NCBI GenBank assembly: GCA_016794025.1
Contig: JAEUKX010000049.1
Location: 1-64,000 of the forward strand
Source of the DNA: Rhodospirillales bacterium
Lineage (GTDB): Bacteria; Pseudomonadota; Alphaproteobacteria; CACIAM-22H2
Reading direction: 5' to 3'
Length of the DNA stretch: 64,000 bases
Within the stretch, counting starts at the first letter, position 1; each line of letters begins with the position of its first letter. The position numbers and the translations under genes are program-made. Below are positions 51,510 through 60,184 of the stretch, one piece after another. Below the pieces are notes generated by a model. That model had not been told where the DNA came from. It saw nothing but the letters and a program-made list of their open reading frames with translations, and ran no database searches.

Positions 51510-52292
51510 CTACTGGGCGGTCCAGCCGCCGTCGATCGAGAAGGACGACCCGCGGATCTGGTCGGCCGCGGGCGAGCACAGGAAGGCGGCGAGACCGCCG
51601 ATCTGCTCGGGCGTGGCGAACTCGTGCGAGGGCTGCTTCTCGGACAGCAGGTCGATCTTGGCGGCCTCGCCCGAGATGCCCTTGCGCTCGGCAAGCGCGT
51701 CGATCTGCTTCTGCACGAGCGGGGTGAGCACCCAGCCGGGGCAGATCGCGTTGCAGGTGATGCCGCTCTTCGCCGTTTCCAGCGCCACGACCTTGGTCAG
51801 CCCGACGAGCCCGTGCTTGGAGGCGACGTAGGCCGACTTCTCCACCGACGCGACGATGCCGTGCGCCGAAGCGATGTTGATGATGCGGCCCCAGTTGCGC
51901 TTCTTCATGTCGGGCAGGGCCGCGCGGATCGCCTGGAAGCAGGAGGAGAGGTTGAGCTGGATGACCTTGTCCCACATCTCCAGCGGGAACCTGTCGACCG
52001 GCGCCACATGCTGCATGCCCGCGTTGTTCACGAGGATGTCGACCGTGCCGAATTCCGCGATGCAGCTTTCAACGAGCCCGGCCACGGCCGCGGGCTTCGT
52101 CAGGTCGGCGGGCGAATAGGCGGTCCGGCCGCCGCCGGCCGAAAGCTCCTTGCGGATGGCGTCGATCGCCGCGGCCTCGCCGAAGCCGTTCAGCATCACG
52201 CTGGCGCCCTGTGCGGCGAGGGCGCGCGCGATTCCAAGCCCGATGCCGCTGGTCGATCCGGTGACGATGGCCGATTTGCCCTTGAGCGTCAT
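51510..52292 (-). CDS. bdhA: 3-Hydroxybutyrate dehydrogenase (SDR)
   Basis: A 260-residue SDR that oxidises D-3-hydroxybutyrate to acetoacetate with NAD. Signature parts are TGSTSGIGLGIARALA, NNAGMQHVAPVDRFP, IASAHGIVASVEKSAYVASKHG with the catalytic Ser/Tyr/Lys, and CPGWVLTPLVQKQID with the C-terminal ISGEAAKIDLLSEKQPSHEF segment characteristic of this enzyme. It is involved in polyhydroxybutyrate and ketone-body use. It is followed closely by pcs and preceded by 73 bases without a gene. Confidence 0.93.
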   Translation of the reverse strand: MTLKGKSAIVTGSTSGIGLGIARALAAQGASVMLNGFGEAAAIDAIRKELSAGGGRTAYSPADLTKPAAVAGLVESCIAEFGTVDILVNNAGMQHVAPVDRFPLEMWDKVIQLNLSSCFQAIRAALPDMKKRNWGRIINIASAHGIVASVEKSAYVASKHGLVGLTKVVALETAKSGITCNAICPGWVLTPLVQKQIDALAERKGISGEAAKIDLLSEKQPSHEFATPEQIGGLAAFLCSPAADQIRGSSFSIDGGWTAQ

Positions 52293-52365
52293 GTCGATTT
52301 CCGTCCTCTTTCCGTTCCCGTATTTCTAGCGCCAGAAGGCCCGCGAGGCCAGATTGCGCGCGGTT

Positions 52366-52548
52366 TCAGGTCTTGAAGAACGAGGCGGCCGCCGAGCGGT
52401 GCCTGTCCTTGGCGTCGATGGCGGCCTGCGCGCGCTCGATTTCGGCCTGCAGACGGGCGATATAGTCCTTGAGTTCGCCGATCCCCCAGCCGGAAAGATC
52501 CTTCGGCTTGACGATCTTGTTTTTCGGTTCAAGTTCCTCGAAATCCAT
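52366..52548 (-). CDS. DUF1192 family small protein
   Basis: A 60-residue acidic-then-basic helical protein: MDFEELEPKN, KPKDLSGWGIGELKDYIARL and a coiled-coil-like EIERAQAAIDAKDRHRSAA, ending SFF. This is the DUF1192 pattern, found as a short conserved protein in alphaproteobacteria, often beside a quinone oxidoreductase-type gene as here. Function unknown. It diverges from that gene with 29 bases between starts, so the promoters must overlap. Confidence 0.88.
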   Translation of the reverse strand: MDFEELEPKNKIVKPKDLSGWGIGELKDYIARLQAEIERAQAAIDAKDRHRSAAASFFKT

Positions 52549-52577
52549 TGCCCGTCTCCGTTCCGCACGAGGTTGCC

Positions 52578-53579
52578 ATGACTCTCCCCCAAACGATGAC
52601 CGCCGTCGAGCTTACCGCACCCGGCGGCCCCGGTAACCTCGTGGCCGGCCGCCTGCCGGTGCCGCAGCCGGGGCCGGGGGAGGTGCTGATCGCGGTCGCG
52701 GCCGCGGGCGTCAACCGGCCCGACGTGCTGCAGCGGCAGGGCAAGTATCCGCCGCCGCCCGGCGCGCCGGCAACGCTGGGCCTGGAAGTGGCGGGCACCG
52801 TCGTGGCCACCGGCGCCGACGTGCACTGGCCCAAGCCCGGCGACCGCGTGTGCGCGCTGGTGGCCGGCGGCGGCTATGCCGGGTATGCGCTGGCACCGGC
52901 CCCGCAGTGCCTGCCGATCCCCAAGGGTTTCACCGATGTCGAGGCGGCGGCGGTTCCCGAGACATTCTTTACCGTCTGGACGAACGTGTTCGAGCGCGGC
53001 GGTCTGAAGGCAGGCGAGTATTTCCTCTGCCACGGCGGGGCGTCGGGCATCGGCACCACGGCCGTGCAGCTGGCCGCGGCCTTCGGCGCGCATGTGCTGG
53101 CGACCGCGGGCACGGCCGAGAAATGCGCGGCCGTGACGAAGCTGGGTGCGGAACGCGCGATCAACTACCGCACCGAGGATTTCGTCGCCGAGGCCAAGGC
53201 GTTCACGGGCGGCAACGGCGTCGACCTGATCCTCGACATGGTCGGCGGCGACTATTTCATGCGCAATGTCGAGGCGTGCGCGGTGGAAGGGCGCATCGTG
53301 CAGATCGCGTTCCTGCGCGGGCCGAAGGTCGAGGTGTCGATGGACCAGCTCATGCGCAAGCGCCTGACCTATACGGGCTCGACGCTGCGCCCGCGCACGG
53401 TCGCGCAGAAGGGCGCCATTGCGACGGCGCTGGCCGAAAAGGTGTGGCCGCTGCTCGAAAGCGGCCGCGTGCGGCCCGTCATCCACGCGACCTTCCCGCT
53501 GGCCGAGGCCGGCAAGGCGCACGCGCTGATGGAGGCCGACACCCATATCGGCAAGATCGTTCTGACGGTGGACGCCTGA
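52578..53579 (+). CDS. NAD(P)H:quinone oxidoreductase-like (PIG3/QOR, zinc-independent MDR family)
   Basis: A 333-residue medium-chain oxidoreductase. AAAGVNRPDVLQRQGKYPPPPG is the PIG3-like N-terminal signature. LGLEVAGTVVATG, the CHGGASGIGTTAVQLAAAFG cofactor loop and KRLTYTGSTLRPRT follow. No structural zinc cysteines are seen. It probably reduces quinones or enones with NADPH. ATG 52578 is used. ATG 52596 is an alternative. The stop is followed after 7 bases by a perfect 12-bp hairpin repeat. Confidence 0.92.
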   Translation: MTLPQTMTAVELTAPGGPGNLVAGRLPVPQPGPGEVLIAVAAAGVNRPDVLQRQGKYPPPPGAPATLGLEVAGTVVATGADVHWPKPGDRVCALVAGGGYAGYALAPAPQCLPIPKGFTDVEAAAVPETFFTVWTNVFERGGLKAGEYFLCHGGASGIGTTAVQLAAAFGAHVLATAGTAEKCAAVTKLGAERAINYRTEDFVAEAKAFTGGNGVDLILDMVGGDYFMRNVEACAVEGRIVQIAFLRGPKVEVSMDQLMRKRLTYTGSTLRPRTVAQKGAIATALAEKVWPLLESGRVRPVIHATFPLAEAGKAHALMEADTHIGKIVLTVDA

Positions 53580-53586
53580 GGCCGGA

Positions 53587-53619
53587 AAACAGGTTACCAC
53601 TGGCGACGGTAACCTGTTT
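53587..53619. repeat. Inverted-repeat element, copy B (same sequence as copy A near 5.5 kb)
   Basis: AAACAGGTTACC (53587-53598) and GGTAACCTGTTT (53608-53619) pair perfectly around a 9-base loop. Bases 53587-53607 are identical to the reverse complement of 5495-5515. A partial GCAGGTAAC follows at 53638-53646. It directly follows the oxidoreductase stop and could serve as a transcript end, but there is no T run. The remaining bases up to 53690 hold nothing recognisable. Confidence 0.75.
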
Positions 53620-53692
53620 AAGCCATTGATTTCACGGGCAGGTAACATCCGGTGAATTCGAGGCGACGGAAAATTTATGGCTGCATTCATAG

Positions 53693-53719
53693 AAAAAATT
53701 CTATCCTAAGATAGGATAG
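53693..53719 (-). terminator. Intrinsic terminator of the paa/monooxygenase operon
   Basis: On the minus strand CTATCCTA-TCT-TAGGATAG (53719-53701) forms a perfect 8-bp hairpin followed by AATTTTTT (53700-53693). It lies about 40 bases after the DUF2783 stop. The stem is AT-rich for this genome, but the U tract is good. Confidence 0.55.
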
Positions 53720-53759
53720 TTGTCAATATCGGACGCGGCCGGCGCCCGTTGACCGCACG

Positions 53760-53951
53760 TCAGCCCTTGCGCGCCGCCGCGATCGCCTCGCGCACGATGT
53801 CGAGATCGCCGGCGTGGTTGGCCAGCAGCAGCACGAGCTTGGCGTTGAGCTTGGCCGAGGCCGCTTCGTCGAGATCGCGGTGCGCGTCGACGAGCATCTG
53901 GTAGAGCGCGTCGGGATCGGCCGTGCCGGCGTCGGTCTTCAGCTTCGCCAT
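53760..53951 (-). CDS. DUF2783 family small protein
   Basis: A 63-residue helical protein: DPDALYQMLVDAHRDLDEAA and LNAKLVLLLANHAGDLDIVREAI match DUF2783, a short protein regularly found after an FAD-dependent monooxygenase gene as here. Function unknown. ATG 53951 shares one base with the monooxygenase stop. GTG 53954 would give a 4-base overlap and one extra residue. Confidence 0.85.
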   Translation of the reverse strand: MAKLKTDAGTADPDALYQMLVDAHRDLDEAASAKLNAKLVLLLANHAGDLDIVREAIAAARKG

Positions 53952-55546
53952 CACGCCGTCTCCCTGCCGAGGGCCCTAGCGAGCGCCGATTCGATCGCCG
54001 CGAGGTCGAGTGCGCGGCCGCGCCAGCACACATGCTGGTCGGGCCGGAACAGGTAGGCCGTGCCGGGCCGCGCGTCGTAACGCTTCCAGGCCAGTTCGGC
54101 CGATGCCGGCACGGCGCTGGCGCGCACGGGCACGGGCCAGCGCGACAGCGTGTCGAACGCGGCCGCGTCGGGTGATCCGAACAGCAGCAGCGAAAAACCG
54201 TGCTTCAGCCGGCCCAGCAACCAGCCCGCACCGTCGGGCGCGTCGAGTGCCGGGGCGCCCGGCGCCACGCCGCCCGCGAACGTGTCCGCGTCGGGCGAGG
54301 AGAGCGGGGAGGCGGCGTGCTTCGTGGGCACCGACAGGCGGCCGGAATTGACGAGGCGGCGCGCGAAGGCGTGCTCGCGGGCCAGTTCCAGCGTCGCGTC
54401 GCGGAATACGCGCGAGGCGGCGTTCTTCGGCGTGATGAAGTCGGTCGCGCGCGTGGAGTTGAGGATGTTCTCGTCGGCCGCTTCGGTGCGCTCGCTGTCG
54501 TAGCTGTCGAGGAGCCGTTCGGGCGCAAGCCCGTCCACCACCAGCGCCAGCTTCCAGGCGAGGTTGTCGGCGTCCTGCACGCCCGAGTTGGCGCCGCGCG
54601 CGCCGAAGGGACTGACCTGGTGGGCGGCGTCGCCCGCGAACAGCACGCGGCCGTGACGGAAGCGTTCGAGGCGCCGGCACTGGAACGTGTAGACGCTGAC
54701 CCATTCCAGCTCGAAGGGCGCGTCGGGTCCCAGCATGGCGCGCACGCGCGAACGCACGCGCTCGGGATCCTTCTCGGCCTCGGGGTCGGCGTTCCAGCCG
54801 AGCTGGAAGTCGATACGCCACAGATCGTCGGGCTGCTTGTGCAGGAGCGTGGAGCCGCCGGCATGGAAGGGCGGCTCGAACCAGAACCAGCGCTCGGGCG
54901 GGAAGTCGGCCTTCATGCGCACGTCGGCGATGAGGAACCGGTCCTCGAACACGCGGCCGCGGAAATCGAGACCTAGCGCCTTGCGCGTGGGGCTGCGCGC
55001 GCCGTCGCACGCCACCACCCAGTCGGCGTCGATGGCGTAGCTGCCCTGCGGCGTTTCGACCGTCAGCGCCACATGGTCGCCGCGCGGCTCGACCGCCGTC
55101 ACGCGGCTTTTCCAGCGCAGGTCGAGTGCGGCCGCCGCCTGCGCACGGTCGACGAGGAACTTCTCCAGCCAGTATTGCTGCAGGTTGATGAAGGCCGGGA
55201 AACGGTGCCCGCCCTCGGGCAGCAGGTCGAAGGAATAGACCTGCCCCTCGCCGAAGAAGACCTTGCCCACCTGCCACGTCACGCCCTTGTCGAGCATCGG
55301 TGCCGCGCATTCGAGGCGGTCGAAGATCTCGAGCGTGCGCTTGGCGTAGCACAGGCCGCGCGAGCCGACCGATACGGTGCGGTCCTCGTCGAGCAGCACG
55401 ACGCGCGTGCCGCGCTGTGCAAGGTCGATGGCAAGCGCCAGCCCCACGGGGCCGGCCCCGATCACGACGACGGGATGACGCGCGGGCGGACGGGCGGCCA
55501 TGTCGGGCGTCGGCCTGAACGCGTATTCCGGCTGGACGAAGTTCAT
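53951..55546 (-). CDS. FAD-dependent aromatic monooxygenase (MhpA/PHBH-like, class A)
   Basis: A 531-residue flavoprotein. The Rossmann motif is VVVIGAGPVGLALAIDLAQRG (about residues 26-46), the middle motif DWVVACDGARSPTRKALG, and the second FAD motif GRVLFAGDAAHQVSPFGARGANSGVQDADNLAWKL. The roughly 110-residue C-terminal thioredoxin-like domain is as in MhpA. Such enzymes hydroxylate phenolic acids. Coupled to paaK (31 bases) and DUF2783, it may feed or bypass phenylacetate-type breakdown. The substrate cannot be read from the sequence. Confidence 0.9.
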   Translation of the reverse strand: MNFVQPEYAFRPTPDMAARPPARHPVVVIGAGPVGLALAIDLAQRGTRVVLLDEDRTVSVGSRGLCYAKRTLEIFDRLECAAPMLDKGVTWQVGKVFFGEGQVYSFDLLPEGGHRFPAFINLQQYWLEKFLVDRAQAAAALDLRWKSRVTAVEPRGDHVALTVETPQGSYAIDADWVVACDGARSPTRKALGLDFRGRVFEDRFLIADVRMKADFPPERWFWFEPPFHAGGSTLLHKQPDDLWRIDFQLGWNADPEAEKDPERVRSRVRAMLGPDAPFELEWVSVYTFQCRRLERFRHGRVLFAGDAAHQVSPFGARGANSGVQDADNLAWKLALVVDGLAPERLLDSYDSERTEAADENILNSTRATDFITPKNAASRVFRDATLELAREHAFARRLVNSGRLSVPTKHAASPLSSPDADTFAGGVAPGAPALDAPDGAGWLLGRLKHGFSLLLFGSPDAAAFDTLSRWPVPVRASAVPASAELAWKRYDARPGTAYLFRPDQHVCWRGRALDLAAIESALARALGRETA

Positions 55547-55577
55547 GCCGGTCCCTTCCTCGAAACGGGTCGCGGGC

Positions 55578-57005
55578 TCAGTCCTTCGGGCGAAGGTCGA
55601 TCACCCGCTTGGCCTTGCCGATCGAGCGCGCGACCTGCCCGACCCCGGCGATGCGCACGCCAGCACTCACCCCGATATAGGCCTTCACGTTCTGCGCCAG
55701 CAAGGCGGCGGCCTGTCGCAGCCCTTCGGCGTCGTCGGCGCGCTCGGGCTTCGGCTCGACGACGATCTCGAGCGTGTCGAGCCGGTCGTCGCGGCGCAGT
55801 TCCAGCACGTAGTGCGGGGACAGGCGCGGGTCCTTCAGGATCAGTTCCTCGACCTGCGTGGGGAACACGTTCACGCCGCGCACGATCATCATGTCGTCGC
55901 TGCGCCCGGTGATCCGCGCCATGCGCCGCATCGTGCGCGCGGTCCCCGGCAGCAGCGTCGTCAGGTCGCGCGTGCGGTAGCGGATGACGGGGAAGGCCTC
56001 CTTCGTCAGCGTCGTGAAGGCAAGCTCGCCCGAGACGCCGTCGGCAAGCGCGCTGCCCGTCGCGGGGTCGACGATCTCGGGATAGAAATGGTCCTCCCAG
56101 ATCGTCGGGCCGTCCTTGGTCTCCACGCACTCGTTGGCGACACCGGGCCCCATCACCTCGGACAGGCCGTAGATGTCGACCGCGTCCATCGCGAAGCGCT
56201 CTTCGATCTCGCGGCGCATGGAATCGGTCCAGGGCTCGGCGCCGTGGATGCCCACCAGCAGCGAGGATTTGCGCGGGTCGAGCCCCTGCTTCTCGAACTC
56301 GTCGGCAATGGCGAGCATGTAGCTGGGCGTCACCATGATGAGCTGCGGCCTGAAATCGGCGATGAGCTGGACCTGCTTCTCGGTCTGTCCGCCCGACATC
56401 GGGATGACCGTGCAGCCCAGCGCCTCGCCGCCGTAATGGGCGCCCAGCCCGCCGGTGAAGAGCCCGTAGCCGTACGCGACATGCAGCAGGTCGCCCGGCA
56501 GGCCGCCCGAGGCGCGGATCGAGCGCGCGACGAGCGACGCCCAGTTCGCGATGTCGTTGCGGCTGTAGCCCACGACCGTGGGCTTGCCCGTCGTGCCCGA
56601 GGAGGCGTGGATGCGCACGCACTTCTCGCGCGGCATGGCGAACATGCCGAACGGATAGGCGCGACGCAGGTCGTCCTTCGTGGTGAAGGGGAACTTGGCG
56701 AGATCCTCGAGGTTGCGGAAATCGGATGGATGCACGCCCGCGGCATCGAACTTCTGCCGGTAGAGCGGCACGTTCCGGTAGGCGAGCGCCAGCGTGGCCT
56801 TGAGGCGCCGCGTCTGGAGGGAAGCGATCTCGTCGCGGCTGGCGATCTCGATCGGGTCGAGAAGCTTGCGCGGGCAGCCGCCGCGCAGCTGCTTGCCGGC
56901 CACGCTCGCGGGCCCGCGCGCCGTCAGGCGGAAGCGGAAGGCGGGCTTCGCCGCCTTCTTCGCCGTTCCCCCCTTTTTCGCCGTCTTTTTCTTCTTGGCC
57001 GCCAT
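55578..57005 (-). CDS. paaK: Phenylacetate-CoA ligase PaaK with a lysine-rich N-terminal extension
   Basis: A 475-residue AMP-forming ligase making phenylacetyl-CoA, first step of the paa pathway. P-loop HASSGTTGKPTVVGYS, MSGGQTEKQ, IYGLSEVMGPGVANEC and YRTRDLT are PaaK hallmarks. The C-terminal MIVRGVNVFPTQVEELIL closes the fold. Typical PaaK is about 435 residues. Here some 40 residues are added in front, starting MAAKKKKTAKKGGTAKKAAK, strongly basic. It lies 10 bases after the thiolase gene in the same operon. Confidence 0.93.
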   Translation of the reverse strand: MAAKKKKTAKKGGTAKKAAKPAFRFRLTARGPASVAGKQLRGGCPRKLLDPIEIASRDEIASLQTRRLKATLALAYRNVPLYRQKFDAAGVHPSDFRNLEDLAKFPFTTKDDLRRAYPFGMFAMPREKCVRIHASSGTTGKPTVVGYSRNDIANWASLVARSIRASGGLPGDLLHVAYGYGLFTGGLGAHYGGEALGCTVIPMSGGQTEKQVQLIADFRPQLIMVTPSYMLAIADEFEKQGLDPRKSSLLVGIHGAEPWTDSMRREIEERFAMDAVDIYGLSEVMGPGVANECVETKDGPTIWEDHFYPEIVDPATGSALADGVSGELAFTTLTKEAFPVIRYRTRDLTTLLPGTARTMRRMARITGRSDDMMIVRGVNVFPTQVEELILKDPRLSPHYVLELRRDDRLDTLEIVVEPKPERADDAEGLRQAAALLAQNVKAYIGVSAGVRIAGVGQVARSIGKAKRVIDLRPKD

Positions 57006-57015
57006 GTCGCTTCCC

Positions 57016-58215
57016 CTAGACCCTTTCAAGCGCGAGCGCGATCCCCTGGCCCACGCCGATGCACATCGTGGCGAGCGCGCGCTTGCCCTTCGCGTGATGC
57101 AGTTCGAGGGTGGCGGACAGCGCCATGCGCGCGCCCGACATGCCCAGCGGATGCCCCAGCGCGATGGCGCCGCCGTTCGGGTTCACGTGCTTGGCGTCGT
57201 CCGGCAGGCCGAGCTCGCGCAGCACGGGCAGGGCCTGCGCGGCGAACGCCTCGTTCAATTCGATCACGTCGAGATCGGCGACCTTCCAGCCGATCTTCGC
57301 GAGCAGCTTCTTCGTGGCCGGGGCCGGTCCCATGCCCATGATGCGCGGCGGCACGCCGGCCGCGGCGGCACCCACGATGCGCGCGAGGGGCTTGAGGGCG
57401 AAGCGCTTCACCGCCGCTTCCGAGGCGACGAGCAGCGCCGCCGCCCCGTCATTGACGCCCGAGGCGTTCCCCGCGGTTACGCTGCCGCCCGCCCGGAAGG
57501 GCGCCTTCAGCTTGGCGAGCGCTTCGAGCGAGGTGGCGCGCGGATGCTCGTCCTTGTCGACCAGCACCGTCTCCTTGCCCTTCCTCGTCTCGACGGCGAC
57601 GATTTCCTTCGCAAGCCTTCCGTTGGCTTGTGCTGCCAGCGCCTTCTGCTGGCTTCGCAGCGCGAAGGCGTCCTGGTCCTCGCGGCTCACCTTGAAATCC
57701 GCGGCGACGTTCTCGGCCGTCTCGGGCATCGAGTCGACGCCGTGCGCCTGCTTCATCAGCGGATTGACGAAGCGCCAGCCGATCGTCGTGTCGTAGATCG
57801 CGTTCTCGCGGGAAAACGCCGTCTCGGCCTTGCCCATCACGAAGGGCGCGCGGCTCATGCTTTCCACGCCGCCTGCGACCATCAGATCGGCCTCGCCTGC
57901 ACGGATGGCGCGTGCGGCGGTGGCCAGCGCATCGAGACCCGAGCCGCACAGCCGGTTGATCGTCGTACCCGACACGCCCACGGGCAGGCCCGCCAGCAGC
58001 AGCGCCATGCGCGCGACGTTTCGGTTGTCCTCGCCCGCCTGGTTGGCGCAGCCATAGATCACGTCGTCGACGGCAGCCCAGTCGACCGATGGGTTGCGCT
58101 TCACGAGTTCGCGCAAGGGGTGGGCGGCGAGATCGTCGGTGCGCACGCCGGAAAGTGCGCCGGCATAGCGGCCGATGGGTGTGCGGATGCCGTCGCAGAT
58201 GAAGGCGTCGTTCAT
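57016..58215 (-). CDS. pcaF: 3-Oxoadipyl-CoA thiolase (PcaF/PaaJ)
   Basis: A 399-residue thiolase giving succinyl-CoA and acetyl-CoA, last step of the phenylacetate and beta-ketoadipate routes. Nucleophile Cys90 in INRLCGSGLDAL, active-site His in GHPLGMSGAR and the second Cys in ATMCIGVGQG. The start FICDGIRTPIGRYAGALSGVRTDDLAA is diagnostic for PcaF/PaaJ. ATG 58215 overlaps the paaI stop by 4 bases. Confidence 0.94.
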   Translation of the reverse strand: MNDAFICDGIRTPIGRYAGALSGVRTDDLAAHPLRELVKRNPSVDWAAVDDVIYGCANQAGEDNRNVARMALLLAGLPVGVSGTTINRLCGSGLDALATAARAIRAGEADLMVAGGVESMSRAPFVMGKAETAFSRENAIYDTTIGWRFVNPLMKQAHGVDSMPETAENVAADFKVSREDQDAFALRSQQKALAAQANGRLAKEIVAVETRKGKETVLVDKDEHPRATSLEALAKLKAPFRAGGSVTAGNASGVNDGAAALLVASEAAVKRFALKPLARIVGAAAAGVPPRIMGMGPAPATKKLLAKIGWKVADLDVIELNEAFAAQALPVLRELGLPDDAKHVNPNGGAIALGHPLGMSGARMALSATLELHHAKGKRALATMCIGVGQGIALALERV

Positions 58216-58670
58216 TTCCTTGCTTCCTCCGGCGTCAGGCCGGGCACGAGTTCGCCCCTGATCTGGGTGGAGTGGCCGCGGAAGAGGGCGACGAGCTTGC
58301 CGTCCTGGTCGCGCACCTCGACTTCGGTCACGCCCGAGCGGCCGCCGCGATGCACCTCGCGCGCGTGCGCGGTCAGCGTGTCGCCTTCCTTCGCCGCGGC
58401 CACGAACGTCACCGCGCAGTTGTTGGCGACCGTCACCCTGTTGTGGCTGTTGCAGGCGAAGGCGAAGGCGGAATCGGCGAGCGTGAAGATGAAGCCGCCG
58501 TGGCAGATATGGTGGCCGTTGCAGAATTCCGGGCGGACCTTCATGCGCAGCACGGCTTCGGAAGGCAGCGTCGCGACCAGTTCCATGCCCATGTGGCGCG
58601 AGGCCCGGTCGGTCGCCCACATCGCCTCGGCGGCCTTCTTCGCGATTTCCTCCTTCGTGGGCGCGCTCAT
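58212..58670 (-). CDS. paaI: Hydroxyphenylacetyl-CoA thioesterase PaaI
   Basis: A 152-residue hotdog-fold thioesterase that releases CoA from dead-end phenylacetate intermediates. GHHICHGGFIFTLADSAFAFACNSHN contains the HGG-Asp catalytic motif of PaaI. VANNCAVTFVAAAKEGDTLTA follows. ATG 58670 overlaps the paaH stop, and its own stop overlaps pcaF, both by 4 bases. The long frame upstream is an offset reading of paaH. Confidence 0.94.
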   Translation of the reverse strand: MSAPTKEEIAKKAAEAMWATDRASRHMGMELVATLPSEAVLRMKVRPEFCNGHHICHGGFIFTLADSAFAFACNSHNRVTVANNCAVTFVAAAKEGDTLTAHAREVHRGGRSGVTEVEVRDQDGKLVALFRGHSTQIRGELVPGLTPEEARK

Positions 58671-60181
58671 CGCTCCCTCGCCACGAGGCGGTTGAGCCGC
58701 GGCGAGGCGCGGTAGCGGTCCTCGCCGTAGTGGAGATGCAGGTTGTCGAGCACCGTCTTGACCGTGGGAAGCCCGATCTCGCGGCCCCACGCGAACGGGC
58801 CCTTGGGATAGTTGACGCCCTTGGTCATCGCGACATCCACGCCCTCGGCGCTGACTACGCCCTGTTGGACGGCCTCCAGCGCCTCGTTCACCAGCATGGC
58901 GAGCGTGCGCATGACGATCAGGCCGGGCGCATCGTCGATCAGCGAGACCGCGATACCGCAGGCCTGGAAGAACCCCGTGGCGACGGCACTGGCCTGCCCG
59001 GTCGCCTGGTCGGCGACGGCAATGGCGATGCGCGTGCATTCGGCATAGTCGAGCGCCAGATCGTGCAGCACCAGCGAGGGTTCGCCCGTCTCGCACGCGC
59101 GCACCGTGGCGGTGCGCCCGTCGGTCAGCCGCAGGGCCACGCCGTCGACGAGCAGTGTGGCGCCGCGCGGGCCGGCCGGGCGGCGGTGGACCGGGATCTC
59201 GGCCGCCTTGGCGCGCGCCACCATGGTTTCGAGGAAATCGAGATCGCCCTCGACGATGACCTGGTTCGGCCGCTGGCCCACCGGCTCGGTCGCCGGGTAC
59301 GGCTTGTCGGCTTCCTTGCCGTAGCCGAAGAAGCCGCGGCCCGTCTTGCGCCCGAGCCGGCCGGCCGCGACCATCTCGGCCTGCAGGACCGAGGGCAGGT
59401 AGCGCGGATCGTTGAAATAGGCCTCGTAGACCGAGCGCGTCACCGCGAAATTCACGTCGTGCCCGATCATGTCCATCAGTTCGCACGGCCCCATGCGGAA
59501 GCCGCCGGCATCGCGCATCACGGCATCGATGGTCGCGGGGTCGGTCGCGCGCTCGGTCAGCAGGCGCAGCGCCTCGGCATAGAAGGGGCGCGCGCAGCGG
59601 TTGACGACGAAGCCGGGCGTCGAGGCCGCGTGCACGGGCGCCTTGCCCCACGCCGCGGCGGTGTCGAACAGCGTGTCGGCCACGCTTTCGTCCGTCGTCA
59701 GGCCCGAGACGATCTCGACCAGCGCCATCACGGGTGCCGGATTGAAGAAGTGGAATCCCGCCACGCGGCCCGGCCTTTCAAGCCCGCGCGCGACGGCCGA
59801 GATCGACAGCGAGGAGGTGTTGCTCGCAAGGATGCAGTCGCGCGCGACGATCGCTTCGAGCTCCGCGAAGAGCTTCCGCTTGGCCTCGAGATCTTCCACG
59901 ATCGCCTCGACGACCAGCGCGCAGACGTCGAGATCGGCGAGACCCTCGGCGGGTTCGAGCCGGCCCTTGACCAGTTCGGCCTTGTCCGCGCCCATCTTGC
60001 CCTTGGCGACGAGCGTTTCGAGCGTGCGGCCGAGATTGGCGATGGCCGTCTCGACCGCGCCGGGGCGCACGTCGTAGAGCCGCACGCGATGGCCGGCCGT
60101 GGCGGCGACCTGCGCGATGCCGGCCCCCATCGCACCGGCGCCGACGATGCCGATGGTGCGGTCGGCGGGAATGGCCGGCAT
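58667..60181 (-). CDS. paaH: 3-Hydroxyacyl-CoA dehydrogenase PaaH
   Basis: A 504-residue NAD-dependent dehydrogenase oxidising 3-hydroxyadipyl-CoA. The N-terminal NAD motif is IGIVGAGAMGAGIAQVAA, with SNTSSLSISAVA, GFHFFNPAPVMALVEIV and TPGFVVNRCARPFYAEAL. A second 3HCDH C-terminal repeat occupies residues about 400-500, as in long PaaH. It starts 3 bases after the paaG stop. Confidence 0.94.
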   Translation of the reverse strand: MPAIPADRTIGIVGAGAMGAGIAQVAATAGHRVRLYDVRPGAVETAIANLGRTLETLVAKGKMGADKAELVKGRLEPAEGLADLDVCALVVEAIVEDLEAKRKLFAELEAIVARDCILASNTSSLSISAVARGLERPGRVAGFHFFNPAPVMALVEIVSGLTTDESVADTLFDTAAAWGKAPVHAASTPGFVVNRCARPFYAEALRLLTERATDPATIDAVMRDAGGFRMGPCELMDMIGHDVNFAVTRSVYEAYFNDPRYLPSVLQAEMVAAGRLGRKTGRGFFGYGKEADKPYPATEPVGQRPNQVIVEGDLDFLETMVARAKAAEIPVHRRPAGPRGATLLVDGVALRLTDGRTATVRACETGEPSLVLHDLALDYAECTRIAIAVADQATGQASAVATGFFQACGIAVSLIDDAPGLIVMRTLAMLVNEALEAVQQGVVSAEGVDVAMTKGVNYPKGPFAWGREIGLPTVKTVLDNLHLHYGEDRYRASPRLNRLVARER

Positions 60182-60184
60182 CGT

